DNA of 23,300 nucleotides from an uncultured Eubacteriales bacterium (GCA_900321915.1 ONXW01000097.1:1-23300), one strand, 5' to 3'; positions 1-7,369 are shown, numbered from the stretch's first letter. Notes: generated by a model from the letters alone, not told the origin. Program-made: numbers and translations.

Positions 1-405
1 CATGAACAGGTACACGATGGACATCGGAAGCCGCATAGCCGGGGAAAGTTCGTTGGACGCAACGATCTTCTGGTAAACGCCGATGGAATTCGAAGCGCAG
101 ATGAACATCATCGCGATAATGACCACGTCGACTATGATGTTGACTGTCTTGCGGATAACTTCCGGGAACAGGTCAAGAACGACGCTCACGCGCAGCATGT
201 TGCTGTTGCGGATTGTGTAAGCCAGGGAAAGGAACACGCTCATGATCCACAGGAACCGGCAGAACTCTTCCGCCCATGTCAGAGGCTGAACCCCGGGAAT
301 CTTACGCACGATAACCTGAATCATCATGATGCAGGCTATCAGGACCAGACAAATGACCAGGAAGGTTTCTTCCAGGTGTTTGTCCAACCAGTTAATTGCC
401 TTCAT
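1..405 (-). CDS. TRAP transporter small permease subunit (DctQ family), 3' end cut by window edge
   Basis: Reading the minus strand from an ATG at 403-405 gives an open frame of 135 codons that runs off the left edge. It has no stop in the window, so the gene is partial. The protein begins MKAINWLDKHLEET and then has a hydrophobic helix at about residues 15-35. Next comes the motif LTWAEEFCRFLWIMSVFL, typical of the second helix of DctQ proteins, and then a third hydrophobic stretch with NIIVDVVIIAMMFI. DctQ is the 4-TM membrane subunit that pairs with the large permease DctM and an extracytoplasmic solute-binding protein for sodium-driven uptake of carboxylates. A perfect AGGAGG (411-416) lies 5 nt before the ATG. 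The gene follows the shikimate dehydrogenase-like gene after 63 bp on the same strand, so the substrate is probably one used by those enzymes. The family call is firm; the substrate is inference. DctM and DctP are presumably beyond the left edge. Confidence 0.85.
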   Translation of the reverse strand, partial: MKAINWLDKHLEETFLVICLVLIACIMMIQVIVRKIPGVQPLTWAEEFCRFLWIMSVFLSLAYTIRNSNMLRVSVVLDLFPEVIRKTVNIIVDVVIIAMMFICASNSIGVYQKIVASNELSPAMRLPMSIVYLFM

Positions 406-468
406 AATTACCTCCTGTATTTGAATTGTTTACCCCTTATCAGCCGGTTTTTGGCCGGCCGGGAATGA

Positions 469-1326
469 TTACTTTCCGGCAATGATATCAAGAAGCTCCT
501 TGCGCATCGCCTCCACCGGGGCTTTTCCTCCGGTCCAGAGTTCAATCTGCGCCGCTCCCTGATACAGGGACATGCCGAGTCCGTTCAGGATCCTGCATCC
601 CTTTGCCTCCGCATTCAGGAGGAACTGTGTCTTGTCCGGGTTATAGCATGCATCGAAATACAGCTGTGAAGGCTGGATGTACTCTTCCGGCATCGGTGTC
701 TCACCGATATGGGAACCCATGCCGATACCGCTGGCGTTCAGCACGACGTCGCACGCGGCGATCTTGGAGAAATCACCCTTCGGAACCATCTCCGCCACCG
801 GGGCGAAATTCTCATTGATATCCTTTACCAGCTCTTCAGCCGCGCTGTCAAAGTAGTCTGTGATATAAATCTTGGGAGTCCCGTGATAAGCGAGGATAGA
901 GCACATGGCACGTCCCGCGCCGCCGGCGCCGAAGCAGAAGAATACGGACTCGTCCACCTTTACCTTGCCCTCTTCCACCAGAGAGGTGTAGAAGCCTACG
1001 CCGTCGGTATTATAGCCGACCAGTTTTCCTTCTGCCGTCTTCACGACGGTATTGCTTGCGCCCATCTTCTCGCAGAGCGGATCCAGCTCATCCAGATACT
1101 CCAGGACCTTCACCTTGTTCGGCTTTGTCACAGCGAATCCCGCGAAATTCATGTAGCGGATTCCGTTTACGATGTCGCCGAGATGCTCATTGTCCGTCTC
1201 TGTGTAGAAATACAGCATGTTGAGGCCTGCAGCCTCATAGCCGGCATTCTGCATCCTGGCTGCAAATGACTGCTTCAGCGGATCCCCCAGCAGGGTAATC
1301 ATCTTGGTATTGATGTCTACATTCAT
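469..1326 (-). CDS. Shikimate/quinate dehydrogenase-like protein (AroE/YdiB family)
   Basis: NAD(P)-dependent dehydrogenase of the shikimate dehydrogenase family, 285 aa from the chosen start. The N-terminal substrate domain has GDPLKQSF at 14-21 and VTKPNK at 66-71, with the catalytic-type Lys. NTDG at 106-109 carries the partner Asp. The Rossmann glycine loop GAGGAG is at 133-138 and the C-terminal QGAAQIELWTG is conserved. Asp157 ends the second Rossmann strand, a feature that usually favours NAD over NADP. The second Ser of the substrate-binding S-x-S motif is Ala22, so the substrate may not be plain shikimate. I chose ATG 1326 because AAGGAGG (1338-1344) lies 11 nt upstream; the ATG at 1335 is only 2 nt from it, and longer starts would overlap the upstream gene. 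Position 32 bp after a TIM-barrel gene and upstream of dctQ suggests catabolism rather than the biosynthetic aroE. Confidence 0.85.
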   Translation of the reverse strand: MNVDINTKMITLLGDPLKQSFAARMQNAGYEAAGLNMLYFYTETDNEHLGDIVNGIRYMNFAGFAVTKPNKVKVLEYLDELDPLCEKMGASNTVVKTAEGKLVGYNTDGVGFYTSLVEEGKVKVDESVFFCFGAGGAGRAMCSILAYHGTPKIYITDYFDSAAEELVKDINENFAPVAEMVPKGDFSKIAACDVVLNASGIGMGSHIGETPMPEEYIQPSQLYFDACYNPDKTQFLLNAEAKGCRILNGLGMSLYQGAAQIELWTGGKAPVEAMRKELLDIIAGK

Positions 1327-1358
1327 TTGTTGCATTCCCTCCTTCATTCCCTTGAGTG

Positions 1359-2198
1359 TCAGTCTACATGATTCTTGGCAAAGTATGCTTTCGCAGTTTC
1401 CAGGCATCTCTTTGCGTGGCCGTCAACACCGAGCTTCTTTATGTTCTCGAGGTGCGGAAGCTCAATGGACAGCGGAAGTCCCGGAAGTGCCTTCACCATT
1501 CCGGCAATGTTGATATCTCCTTCGCCGGGATAGTATCTCGCCTCGCGGGCTGTGTACAGCATCAGGTCGTCCTTTATGTTATCGAGGACCACATCACCGT
1601 CCGGTCCGGCCGGGCCGTCACAGAGGTGAATGAAATTAAAATACTTTTTGTCTGTCCTGGCCAGCTCTTCCGGGGTTACGCCGGCTCTTCCGGCATGCAG
1701 GGTATCCACCATGATGAAGAGGTTGTCCGCACCTACGGTGTCTACCAGCGTGATAGCCTCCTGAAGGTTCCGTACGCCGGCCCAGGGAAGAAATTCCACA
1801 TTGTACTTCAGGCCGTATTTTTTAGCCATCTCAGCGATCTTTGCGACCTGCTCGGTATAATAGCCGCGGTCCCTGGTCCATACACTTCCCAGGACATCGG
1901 TTCCGCCAAGCTCTGCGGCTTTCTCGAACGCGGGCTCGTACTCATCGATGTTCAGATCCGGACGGACCCTGGCCAGCTCAATATCCATGAGCTTCATCTC
2001 ATACTCCGCCAGAGCTTTTTTGGTGGCCTCAAACAGTGCCGGATCCTTATCCAGCAGAAACTCAGGTTCTCCGGGCAGATGCATCGGGATTGTTCGAAGG
2101 CTCACGTAATCATACCCCGTCTCTTTTGCGATGCGGATCTGATCCATGGGATTCGTGCCCGGGATTGTCAGATAGGCAAGTGAATACTTTCTGGACAT
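1359..2198 (-). CDS. Sugar phosphate isomerase/epimerase family protein (xylose isomerase-like TIM barrel)
   Basis: 279-aa TIM-barrel protein of the AP endonuclease 2/xylose isomerase-like superfamily. Candidate metal ligands sit where this family has them: Glu135 in NVEFLPW, Asp165 and His168 in MVDTLHAG, His191 in FIHLCDGP and Glu246 in LSIELPH. Family members are sugar or keto-acid isomerases and epimerases, and also include 3-dehydroshikimate dehydratases of the AsbF/QuiC type, so a role next to a shikimate dehydrogenase-like enzyme is plausible. The exact reaction cannot be read from the sequence. An AAGGG ribosome binding site precedes the ATG by about 7 nt. It is the first gene of a minus-strand operon that continues into the dehydrogenase (32 bp) and the TRAP permease. 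Confidence 0.8.
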   Translation of the reverse strand: MSRKYSLAYLTIPGTNPMDQIRIAKETGYDYVSLRTIPMHLPGEPEFLLDKDPALFEATKKALAEYEMKLMDIELARVRPDLNIDEYEPAFEKAAELGGTDVLGSVWTRDRGYYTEQVAKIAEMAKKYGLKYNVEFLPWAGVRNLQEAITLVDTVGADNLFIMVDTLHAGRAGVTPEELARTDKKYFNFIHLCDGPAGPDGDVVLDNIKDDLMLYTAREARYYPGEGDINIAGMVKALPGLPLSIELPHLENIKKLGVDGHAKRCLETAKAYFAKNHVD

Positions 2199-2602
2199 GG
2201 TTTCCCTTCTTTCTGTTGCTTAGTTTCACGTAACATTATAAATCAATTCTAATATGTATTTTACATTTTTTTTATGGGAGAATCCATTTCGTATTCCACA
2301 TACGTTTATCGAGATTATTCATCAGTTTTCAGAAAGAAATGCTGTATTTTGTGCACTTTGTCGAAATAATCTTTTGAATTTTGTACATTATTGCCAGATC
2401 TCGCCCGGGCAATTCCATAGTTCTCCCCGTCACTATTGAATTTTTTAACATGAAATTAATACATGCCTGTAAAAAGTATTCCTGAAAATGTCATTTAATA
2501 AAGGACGGACGCGGGAGCCATCAGTACTGCGCATGCCTGTTTCAGGCCGCCTTACTGTTGACACCCGCGCTGTCCGCTGCTGTCTGTTCTTCTGTTCTGC
2601 CG
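2199..2602. other. AT-rich intergenic region between the PBP gene and the TIM-barrel operon
   Basis: About 400 bp without a credible gene. The part from about 2230 to 2500 is much richer in A+T than its surroundings. It contains a promoter for the TIM-barrel operon and a palindrome (separate entry). On the minus strand GTACAAAAT (2383-2375) and GTGCACAAAAT occur about 30 bp apart and may be half-sites. Near the end of the PBP gene the minus strand can form a long imperfect stem: CGGAC and GCGGG (2506-2515) pair with GTCCG and CCCGC (2564-2576), with a 5-bp hairpin GCCTG-TTT-CAGGC inside at 2535-2547. It is followed by a short U-rich stretch, so it may be a weak PBP terminator. Confidence 0.45.
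2235..2266 (-). promoter_or_regulatory. Candidate promoter and palindromic operator for the TIM-barrel/dehydrogenase/TRAP operon
   Basis: The minus strand has a perfect TATAAT at 2240-2235, 37 bp upstream of the TIM-barrel start. No good -35 hexamer lies at the usual distance. Instead a perfect inverted repeat, ATGTA-3 nt-TACAT, occupies 2254-2266, exactly where a -35 would lie. A palindrome over the -35 of a catabolic operon fits a regulator site (GntR-type sites are often of this form), but no regulator gene is in the window. The -10 is read directly; the operator role is inference. Confidence 0.45.
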
Positions 2603-4756
2603 TTACTCCGCCTGCATGGCGGCTTCCTTGGCCCCGCCCTCGGCGTCGGCATTTTCCTGTGTTTCTTCTATCGGTTCTTCCGAGGATGTCCCTGCCGGCA
2701 TCGCGTCCGGATAGTTGTAGTCTTCCGCTCCGGAATCGATGAATTCCTCGCTGAAGGATACCGGCGGAGGCACAGGCGAACCGTCCTCCATGGTCTCAGG
2801 CACGACAGCTTCCGGCTCTGTCTCCTGGACGATGATCCCCTCGTTCTGCTGGGCCAGCGCGTCATCCACGGGAAGCGCGGCCTGCCCTGCCGGAAATACA
2901 TTCAGGTACGGAAGGGATTCTGTCATAATCTTTGCGAAAATCTCGCTGGCAAAGGTGGAGTGGGCCTGTTCTTCCCCGGGAAGGTTCGGCGTGTCAATGA
3001 CCACATAGCAGACTACCTGCGGGTCAAAGGCCGGCGCGAAACCGATAAAGGAGACCAGGTAGTTTTTCGCGGAACGGGGCTGCTTCTGGGCTGTACCCGT
3101 CTTTCCGCCGATCTCATATCCGTAAACCTGTGCGGCACCCGCTGTTCCGCCGACTCCGGAAACTGTCTGGTACAGGGCGTTGCGGATAAATGCCGAGGTG
3201 TTCTCCGACACGGTCTCCCGGACAAGGCGGGCGTCATTTTTCCGGATGACCGCGCCCTGCTCGTTCAGCACCTGCTTCATTACGTGGGGCTGGTAGTAGG
3301 AACCGCCGTTGATCAGGGAGCAGAAGGCTGAGACCATCTGGATCATGGTGCAGTTGTAGTTCTGGCCGAAGGAATTGGTCGCCAGGGAGGCGGAGTCCAT
3401 GGTTTCCGCGGTGTAGACCAGTCCCGAGGTGTCCGCTTCTCCGGGAAGGTCAATTCCCGTCTTCTCGCCGAATCCGAAAATCTTCTGGTATTTCAGGAAT
3501 TTAGCCGCGCCCTGGGCGGCATTGATGTTCATCATGACCACGTTGCAGGACTTCATCAGTCCCATGGTGACGTCCAGGGGCCCGTGGCCCTGTCTCGCGA
3601 CGCAGCGGATATCCCATCCGCCGATGTTCAGCTTTCCGCCGCAGACATAGTGCTCATAGCCGCTGATGGTTCCCTCTTCCATGGCCCCGGCCACCGTAAA
3701 AGGCTTCTGCGGGGATCCCGGCTCATATGTGTCGTTGACGCAGAAGTTTCTCCACATGGCGTACCACGCGTCTGTCTTGGCCTTGGTATCCCCGGACTCC
3801 TCCATCGCCGCAATCTCTTCGGGGGAATAGTACATGGAAAGGTCATAGGGATCATTTAAGTTAAAACGGGTGGTGGTATCCATTGCCAGGATCTCGCCGT
3901 TCCGGGGATCCATGACAATACAGGCGGCAACCCTGCTGCCTACCGTCGCCTGCCACTCATTCAGGTAGCGCTCGACAATCTTCTGGACGTTGACATCGAT
4001 GGTCAGCTGGACCGTATTGCCGTTCACTGCCTGCTTGACTGTGCGCTCCGGATTGTATTCATCGTTCAGGTACCCGAACTCACGGCCGTTCACGCCGGTG
4101 AGCTCATCATTGTAAAACTGCTCCACACCGCCGGAGGCGTTGTTGTCCCGCAGCGCGAAACCGATCACATTGCAGGCCAGCTCATTGTATGGATAGAATC
4201 TCTTGTACTCATCCTCGAACCAGACGCCGACAATCCGGTTCCTTCCGCCCTCTTCCACCGGGGCTTTAATATATTCCTCGTTTTTCTCCGCCTGGTAGTT
4301 CTCAAAGGTATCCTTGGCATCCGCGGAGAGCTTCTTCTCATAGATCACATAGGAGCTGTTGGACTTTTTGTTGATCAGCTCCCGGAGGGCCTCCTTGTCA
4401 TAGCCGAAGCACATGGACAGGGCGTCCAGCGTCGGCTCAAGATAGTTGTAGTTATCGTCCGTATTCAGGATCTGCCTCGGGTCCAGGATCAGGTTGTAAA
4501 CCTTCTGGCTGGTAGCGAGATATGTGCCGTTGCGGTCGATAATATTCCCTCTCTTGTAAGGGATTGTCCGGCTCTCATAGTCCTGGTGGCTCAGCACGAT
4601 CTGGTTGTATTCCGCCCCCTGGTTTTTTATCTGGAAATACAGAACACCCACAAGCGCAAGCAAAGCCAGCATAATTACCGTTACGGTAAATGCCAGCTTC
4701 TCCTGCATATATCTGCGGAACGTCTGTTTATTCTTAATGTTCCGGGATGTCTTCAT
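2603..4756 (-). CDS. ftsI: Class B penicillin-binding protein, FtsI/PBP2/SpoVD type transpeptidase
   Basis: Septal or sporulation peptidoglycan transpeptidase, 717 aa. It has a short cytoplasmic N-terminus, one membrane helix at about 21-42, and the dimerisation-domain signature KRGNIIDRNG at 68-77. The transpeptidase domain has catalytic S-x-x-K as SPQK at 348-351 in EPGSPQKPF, S-x-N as SCN at 403-405, and KTG at 552-554 in GGKTGTAQK. SPQK is unusual: most relatives have Ser-Thr-x-Lys there. About 90 C-terminal residues are acidic and Pro/Glu-rich with no PASTA domain. The start overlaps the end of ftsL by 23 bp. Only a weak GTGAG site precedes the ATG, so translation is probably coupled to ftsL. 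Position in the dcw cluster points to FtsI/PbpB; the sporulation paralogue SpoVD cannot be excluded from sequence alone. Confidence 0.92.
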   Translation of the reverse strand: MKTSRNIKNKQTFRRYMQEKLAFTVTVIMLALLALVGVLYFQIKNQGAEYNQIVLSHQDYESRTIPYKRGNIIDRNGTYLATSQKVYNLILDPRQILNTDDNYNYLEPTLDALSMCFGYDKEALRELINKKSNSSYVIYEKKLSADAKDTFENYQAEKNEEYIKAPVEEGGRNRIVGVWFEDEYKRFYPYNELACNVIGFALRDNNASGGVEQFYNDELTGVNGREFGYLNDEYNPERTVKQAVNGNTVQLTIDVNVQKIVERYLNEWQATVGSRVAACIVMDPRNGEILAMDTTTRFNLNDPYDLSMYYSPEEIAAMEESGDTKAKTDAWYAMWRNFCVNDTYEPGSPQKPFTVAGAMEEGTISGYEHYVCGGKLNIGGWDIRCVARQGHGPLDVTMGLMKSCNVVMMNINAAQGAAKFLKYQKIFGFGEKTGIDLPGEADTSGLVYTAETMDSASLATNSFGQNYNCTMIQMVSAFCSLINGGSYYQPHVMKQVLNEQGAVIRKNDARLVRETVSENTSAFIRNALYQTVSGVGGTAGAAQVYGYEIGGKTGTAQKQPRSAKNYLVSFIGFAPAFDPQVVCYVVIDTPNLPGEEQAHSTFASEIFAKIMTESLPYLNVFPAGQAALPVDDALAQQNEGIIVQETEPEAVVPETMEDGSPVPPPVSFSEEFIDSGAEDYNYPDAMPAGTSSEEPIEETQENADAEGGAKEAAMQAE

Positions 4757-5243
4757 TTTGTCTCACATACTCGCTTTCTGTCTTATCATATAACAGGATC
4801 TGGCTCTGGTTCGCGTAAACCATCCCCATCTCTGCCGTCGCTATGTACTTAACATAATCCAGATCGACGTATGTGTCAATTCTTGTCTGCAGCTCGTCAT
4901 TCTCCGCCTTAGTGTGTTCCAGCTGCAGTTCCAGCCGTTCAATATGGTTCATTCTGGTCGTGATTGCCGACTGCATCTGAATGTAATTCAGGCACAGGAA
5001 CAGCGTCACAAGCCCGGCCGCGGCCAGGGCAAACACATAGCCCAGGTCCATGGAGAGTGCCTTCTCCTGGTTCCTGCGCACCATGTGCCGGCGCTCCATC
5101 CGCTCTCTGCGCTTTTTCTGCTCTGCGATACGCTCCTCGCGCCGCACCGCGCGGTACGTGTTTGCGTTCACTTTCCTGACAGTACTGCCGTCCACATAGT
5201 ACGCCGCACTGCCCGTGTAACGCCGCTTTCCTGCCATACTCAT
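4734..5243 (-). CDS. ftsL: FtsL-like cell division protein
   Basis: 169-aa bitopic protein with FtsL/DivIC architecture. A long, very basic cytoplasmic N-terminus (many Arg/Lys at about 25-62) is followed by one membrane helix at about 68-88. An extracytoplasmic coiled-coil segment comes next (about 92-125, ERLELQLEHTKAENDELQ). Such proteins act with FtsB/DivIC and FtsQ/DivIB to assemble and activate the septal synthase. Sequence identity is low in this family, so the call rests on architecture and on position between rsmH and the class B PBP. Either ATG 5243 or ATG 5237 could be the start; an AAAGGGG site lies just upstream, closer to the usual spacing for one or the other depending on how it pairs. 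The stop lies 23 bp inside the PBP gene. Confidence 0.82.
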   Translation of the reverse strand: MSMAGKRRYTGSAAYYVDGSTVRKVNANTYRAVRREERIAEQKKRRERMERRHMVRRNQEKALSMDLGYVFALAAAGLVTLFLCLNYIQMQSAITTRMNHIERLELQLEHTKAENDELQTRIDTYVDLDYVKYIATAEMGMVYANQSQILLYDKTESEYVRQNEDIPEH

Positions 5244-5279
5244 CCACCCCTTTAACGCCTGTTTCTCTGCTGCCCTTAC

Positions 5280-6218
5280 TTAAACTGCCTTCTCAAAAAC
5301 CCGGAGTTTCGCGCTCTTCGACCGGGGATTCTCTTCAGTCTCACGTTCCGACGGAAGAACAGGTTTCCGAGTCACGACCCGTCCTTTGCTCTTCTTCCCG
5401 CAGACGCACACCGGAAAATCCGGCGGGCATGTGCACGGGTTGGCGCAGGTCCTGAACACGTTTTTCACGATCCTGTCTTCCAGGGAATGGAATGTGATGA
5501 CGGAGAGTCTTCCGCCGGGGAGCAGAAGGTCTATCATCTGCTCCAGTGAAGCCTCCAGCACTTCCAGCTCCCGGTTCAGTTCAATCCGGAGAGCCTGGAA
5601 GGTCTGCTTGGCGGGATGTCCCTTTTTCGCGCGAATCTTCGCCGGTATGGCCCCCTTAATTACCTCTGCCAGCTCCAGAGTCGTCTCTATCGTTTTTTTC
5701 TCCCGCGCTGCCGCTATATGCTTCGCAATGTTCTTCGCAAACTGGTCTTCCCCGTAGTCACGGATAATGCGGTACAGCTCCTGTTCGCTGTACCCGTTGA
5801 CAATGTCGGCTGCCGTACGGGTATTCCTCCGGTCCATCCGCATATCCAGCGGCGCGTCTTCCCGGTAGGAAAATCCCCTTCCCGCACTGTCAAACTGGAA
5901 GGAGGAAACGCCCAGATCCAGGTAAATCCCGTTGACCTGCCCGATTCCCAGTGAGCAAAGCACTTCTTTTATATTGCAGTAGTTGTCCCTGACAATCACC
6001 GCCCTGTCCCCGAAAGGCCTGAGCCGTTCGGATGCCGCGGCGATCGCGTCCTCATCCTGGTCGATTCCGATGAGGCGTCCGTTTTCGCCGAGGCGCCTTA
6101 AGACTTCCGATGCATGTCCTCCGCCGCCCAGCGTACCGTCCACGTATATCCCGTCTTCCTTTATCTGAAGACTGTCCACTGTCTCTTCCAGCAGTACGGA
6201 TGTATGTCTGAATTCCAC
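5280..6218 (-). CDS. rsmH: 16S rRNA (cytosine(1402)-N(4))-methyltransferase RsmH
   Basis: SAM-dependent methyltransferase (formerly MraW) that makes N4-methylcytidine at 16S rRNA position 1402, in the ribosomal P site. It is full length at 312 aa. The N-terminus [13 protein letters not shown] is typical of the family. The SAM loop is DGTLGGGGH at 27-35, the acidic strand GIDQD at 51-55, then DLGVSS at 101-106 and RGFSY at 114-118. The inserted helical domain follows, and the signature [13 protein letters not shown] lies near the C-terminus. It lies 26 bp after mraZ and 36 bp before ftsL, the standard dcw order, and is expected to be on the mraZ transcript. Confidence 0.97.
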   Translation of the reverse strand: MEFRHTSVLLEETVDSLQIKEDGIYVDGTLGGGGHASEVLRRLGENGRLIGIDQDEDAIAAASERLRPFGDRAVIVRDNYCNIKEVLCSLGIGQVNGIYLDLGVSSFQFDSAGRGFSYREDAPLDMRMDRRNTRTAADIVNGYSEQELYRIIRDYGEDQFAKNIAKHIAAAREKKTIETTLELAEVIKGAIPAKIRAKKGHPAKQTFQALRIELNRELEVLEASLEQMIDLLLPGGRLSVITFHSLEDRIVKNVFRTCANPCTCPPDFPVCVCGKKSKGRVVTRKPVLPSERETEENPRSKSAKLRVFEKAV

Positions 6219-6244
6219 GTTTCCGGCTCCTTCTGCGAATTCCG

Positions 6245-6667
6245 TCAGATATTGAAGCCCTCCAGGCTCATGGCGACTTCATTCATATCCTCATAGGTGT
6301 TGGCCGAATTGTACCTGTCAGGATTCCAGATTTCCAGGTGATTCCCGACGCCTGCCAGAAGGACGTCCTTGGTAATCCCGGCAAATTCCCTCAGCTGCAC
6401 CGGCAGGGTGATTCTTCCCTGCTTGTCTACGGTGACATCCGATGCCCCCACCAGGAAGAACCGGGAAAGCTTCCGCGCCTGCGGGTTGCTGATGGGGAGG
6501 GACCTCAGCTTCGCCTCAAAGAGGTTCCACTCGTCAGGAGCATAGACAAACAGCTGGTTGTCGAGACCTTTGGTTATGACAAAATCATCCCCCATCTGGT
6601 CCCTGAACTTAGCCGGTATTATAATTCTTCCCTTTGCGTCGATCGTATGATCGTACTGACCCAACAT
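6245..6667 (-). CDS. mraZ: Transcriptional regulator MraZ
   Basis: 140-aa DNA-binding protein built of two AbrB-like halves. Each half has the conserved D-x-x-x-R motif: DAKGR at 10-14 and DKQGR at 81-85. It begins [14 protein letters not shown], typical of the family. MraZ forms ring oligomers that bind tandem short repeats ahead of its own gene and represses the dcw operon. The matching repeats are present at 6751-6800 in front of this gene. A GGCGG-type ribosome binding site lies about 7-10 nt before the ATG. It is the first gene of mraZ-rsmH-ftsL-ftsI. Confidence 0.97.
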   Translation of the reverse strand: MLGQYDHTIDAKGRIIIPAKFRDQMGDDFVITKGLDNQLFVYAPDEWNLFEAKLRSLPISNPQARKLSRFFLVGASDVTVDKQGRITLPVQLREFAGITKDVLLAGVGNHLEIWNPDRYNSANTYEDMNEVAMSLEGFNI

Positions 6668-6712
6668 CCTAATACCGCCTGTTCTCCAACTGCCGCAATG
6701 ACCTGTTCCGAT

Positions 6713-6749
6713 GAAAAGAGCCCATCAGAACCATATTCCCTCTGATGGG
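6713..6749 (-). promoter_or_regulatory. Hairpin in the mraZ mRNA leader, attenuator-like
   Basis: A perfect 9-bp inverted repeat, CCCATCAGA at 6721-6729 with TCTGATGGG at 6741-6749, has an 11-nt loop. In the minus-strand transcript the hairpin is followed at once by CTCTTTTC (6720-6713). It sits between the MraZ boxes and the mraZ ribosome binding site, so it is inside the leader RNA. The short U-run makes it a weak terminator or attenuator candidate; a simple mRNA-stabilising stem is the alternative. Confidence 0.5.
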
Positions 6750-6750
6750 T

Positions 6751-6800
6751 ACCACTTCAAACCATTTTCCACCACTTTCCACCACTCTGTACCATTATTC
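6751..6800 (-). promoter_or_regulatory. MraZ operator: five tandem 10-bp repeats
   Basis: On the plus strand ACCA(C/T) occurs at 6751, 6761, 6771, 6781 and 6791, exactly every 10 bp. Read on the coding strand this is (G/A)TGGT followed by a 5-nt spacer, five times. MraZ is known to bind tandem TGG-type pentamers with about 5-nt spacers upstream of its own gene, so this is its autoregulatory site. The repeats begin over the -10 box (6797-6802) and extend about 40 bp downstream of the start of transcription, a position suited to repression. Confidence 0.9.
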
Positions 6801-6825
6801 TATTACAGCCCTTTTAAATTGGCAA
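6797..6825 (-). promoter_or_regulatory. Promoter of the mraZ-rsmH-ftsL-ftsI operon
   Basis: Minus strand: -35 TTGCCA at 6825-6820, a 17-bp spacer, and -10 TAGAAT at 6802-6797. This is a good sigma-A promoter. The start of transcription should be near 6790, giving a leader of about 120 nt that includes four MraZ boxes and the hairpin. Confidence 0.8.
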
Positions 6826-6917
6826 GGATTTTTAAAAAAATTATTATGAAAAATAAACTGGCAGAGATAATGCAGGACTATGGCAGGATTTCAACGGGAG
6901 TCCTCTCCCGCTGAGAT

Positions 6918-6948
6918 AAAAAAAAGAAGTCTTCCGTCACGGAAGACT
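6918..6948 (-). terminator. Rho-independent terminator of the ABM monooxygenase gene
   Basis: A perfect 9-bp stem, AGTCTTCCG at 6928-6936 with CGGAAGACT at 6940-6948, has a 3-nt loop. On the minus strand it is followed by a run of eight T (6925-6918). It lies about 40 bp after the stop of the 99-aa gene and before the dcw promoter, so the two units are insulated. Confidence 0.9.
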
Positions 6949-6987
6949 CCCTGTGTAAATATAAAACAAATATAATTATCAGTCCTG

Positions 6988-7287
6988 TCACTGCACCTCG
7001 ACGGCGCCGTCATACATCTTCAGGACGGTATTCTCCACATACTCTCCCTTGACGGCCGCCCACTTCTTAATATGATCGGACTGCAGGTGGTTCTGCTGGT
7101 GTTCCCTGCTCTCCCACAGCTCCGTCAGGAAGACAATGTTTCTTCCGTCGGCGGGAAGATAATAGGTATAGTCATAGTTTCCCGCTTCTTTTCTGGTTTC
7201 TTCCGCCACCTGCAGCTCGGAAAGCACCTTCAGCAGTTCTTCTCTTTTTCCTTCTTTCACTTCAAAAGTCACATGCAGAACAAACAT
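6988..7287 (-). CDS. ABM-domain protein, putative quinol monooxygenase
   Basis: 99-aa single-domain protein of the antibiotic biosynthesis monooxygenase (ABM/YgiN) fold. It shows the typical pattern MFVLHVTFEVKEGKREELL, then NYDYTYYLPAD, then the core FLTELWESREHQQNHLQSDH, and a C-terminal strand. Small dimeric ABM proteins include quinol monooxygenases, autoinducer-2-processing LsrG-like enzymes and many of unknown role; the substrate cannot be named here. AAGGAGGG precedes the ATG by about 6 nt. The gene is single, with its own promoter (7313-7342) and terminator (6918-6948). Confidence 0.8.
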   Translation of the reverse strand: MFVLHVTFEVKEGKREELLKVLSELQVAEETRKEAGNYDYTYYLPADGRNIVFLTELWESREHQQNHLQSDHIKKWAAVKGEYVENTVLKMYDGAVEVQ

Positions 7288-7312
7288 ACAAATCCCTCCT
7301 TGCTTTTTCTCC

Positions 7313-7342
7313 AGTATAACACTGTCCCGGCGCCGCAGACAA
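7313..7342 (-). promoter_or_regulatory. Promoter of the ABM monooxygenase gene
   Basis: Minus strand: -35 TTGTCT at 7342-7337, an 18-bp spacer, and -10 TATACT at 7318-7313 preceded by TGT, an extended -10. It gives a short leader of about 20 nt before the AAGGAGGG site. It diverges from the ychF promoter. Confidence 0.65.
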
Positions 7343-7369
7343 GCGGACCGAATATTCTTCGGAAAAACA

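Noticed and set aside
2506..2576. Strong terminator after the PBP gene
   Set aside because: The pairing has a long interrupted loop and only a short, weak U-run. I mention it only as a possible weak terminator.
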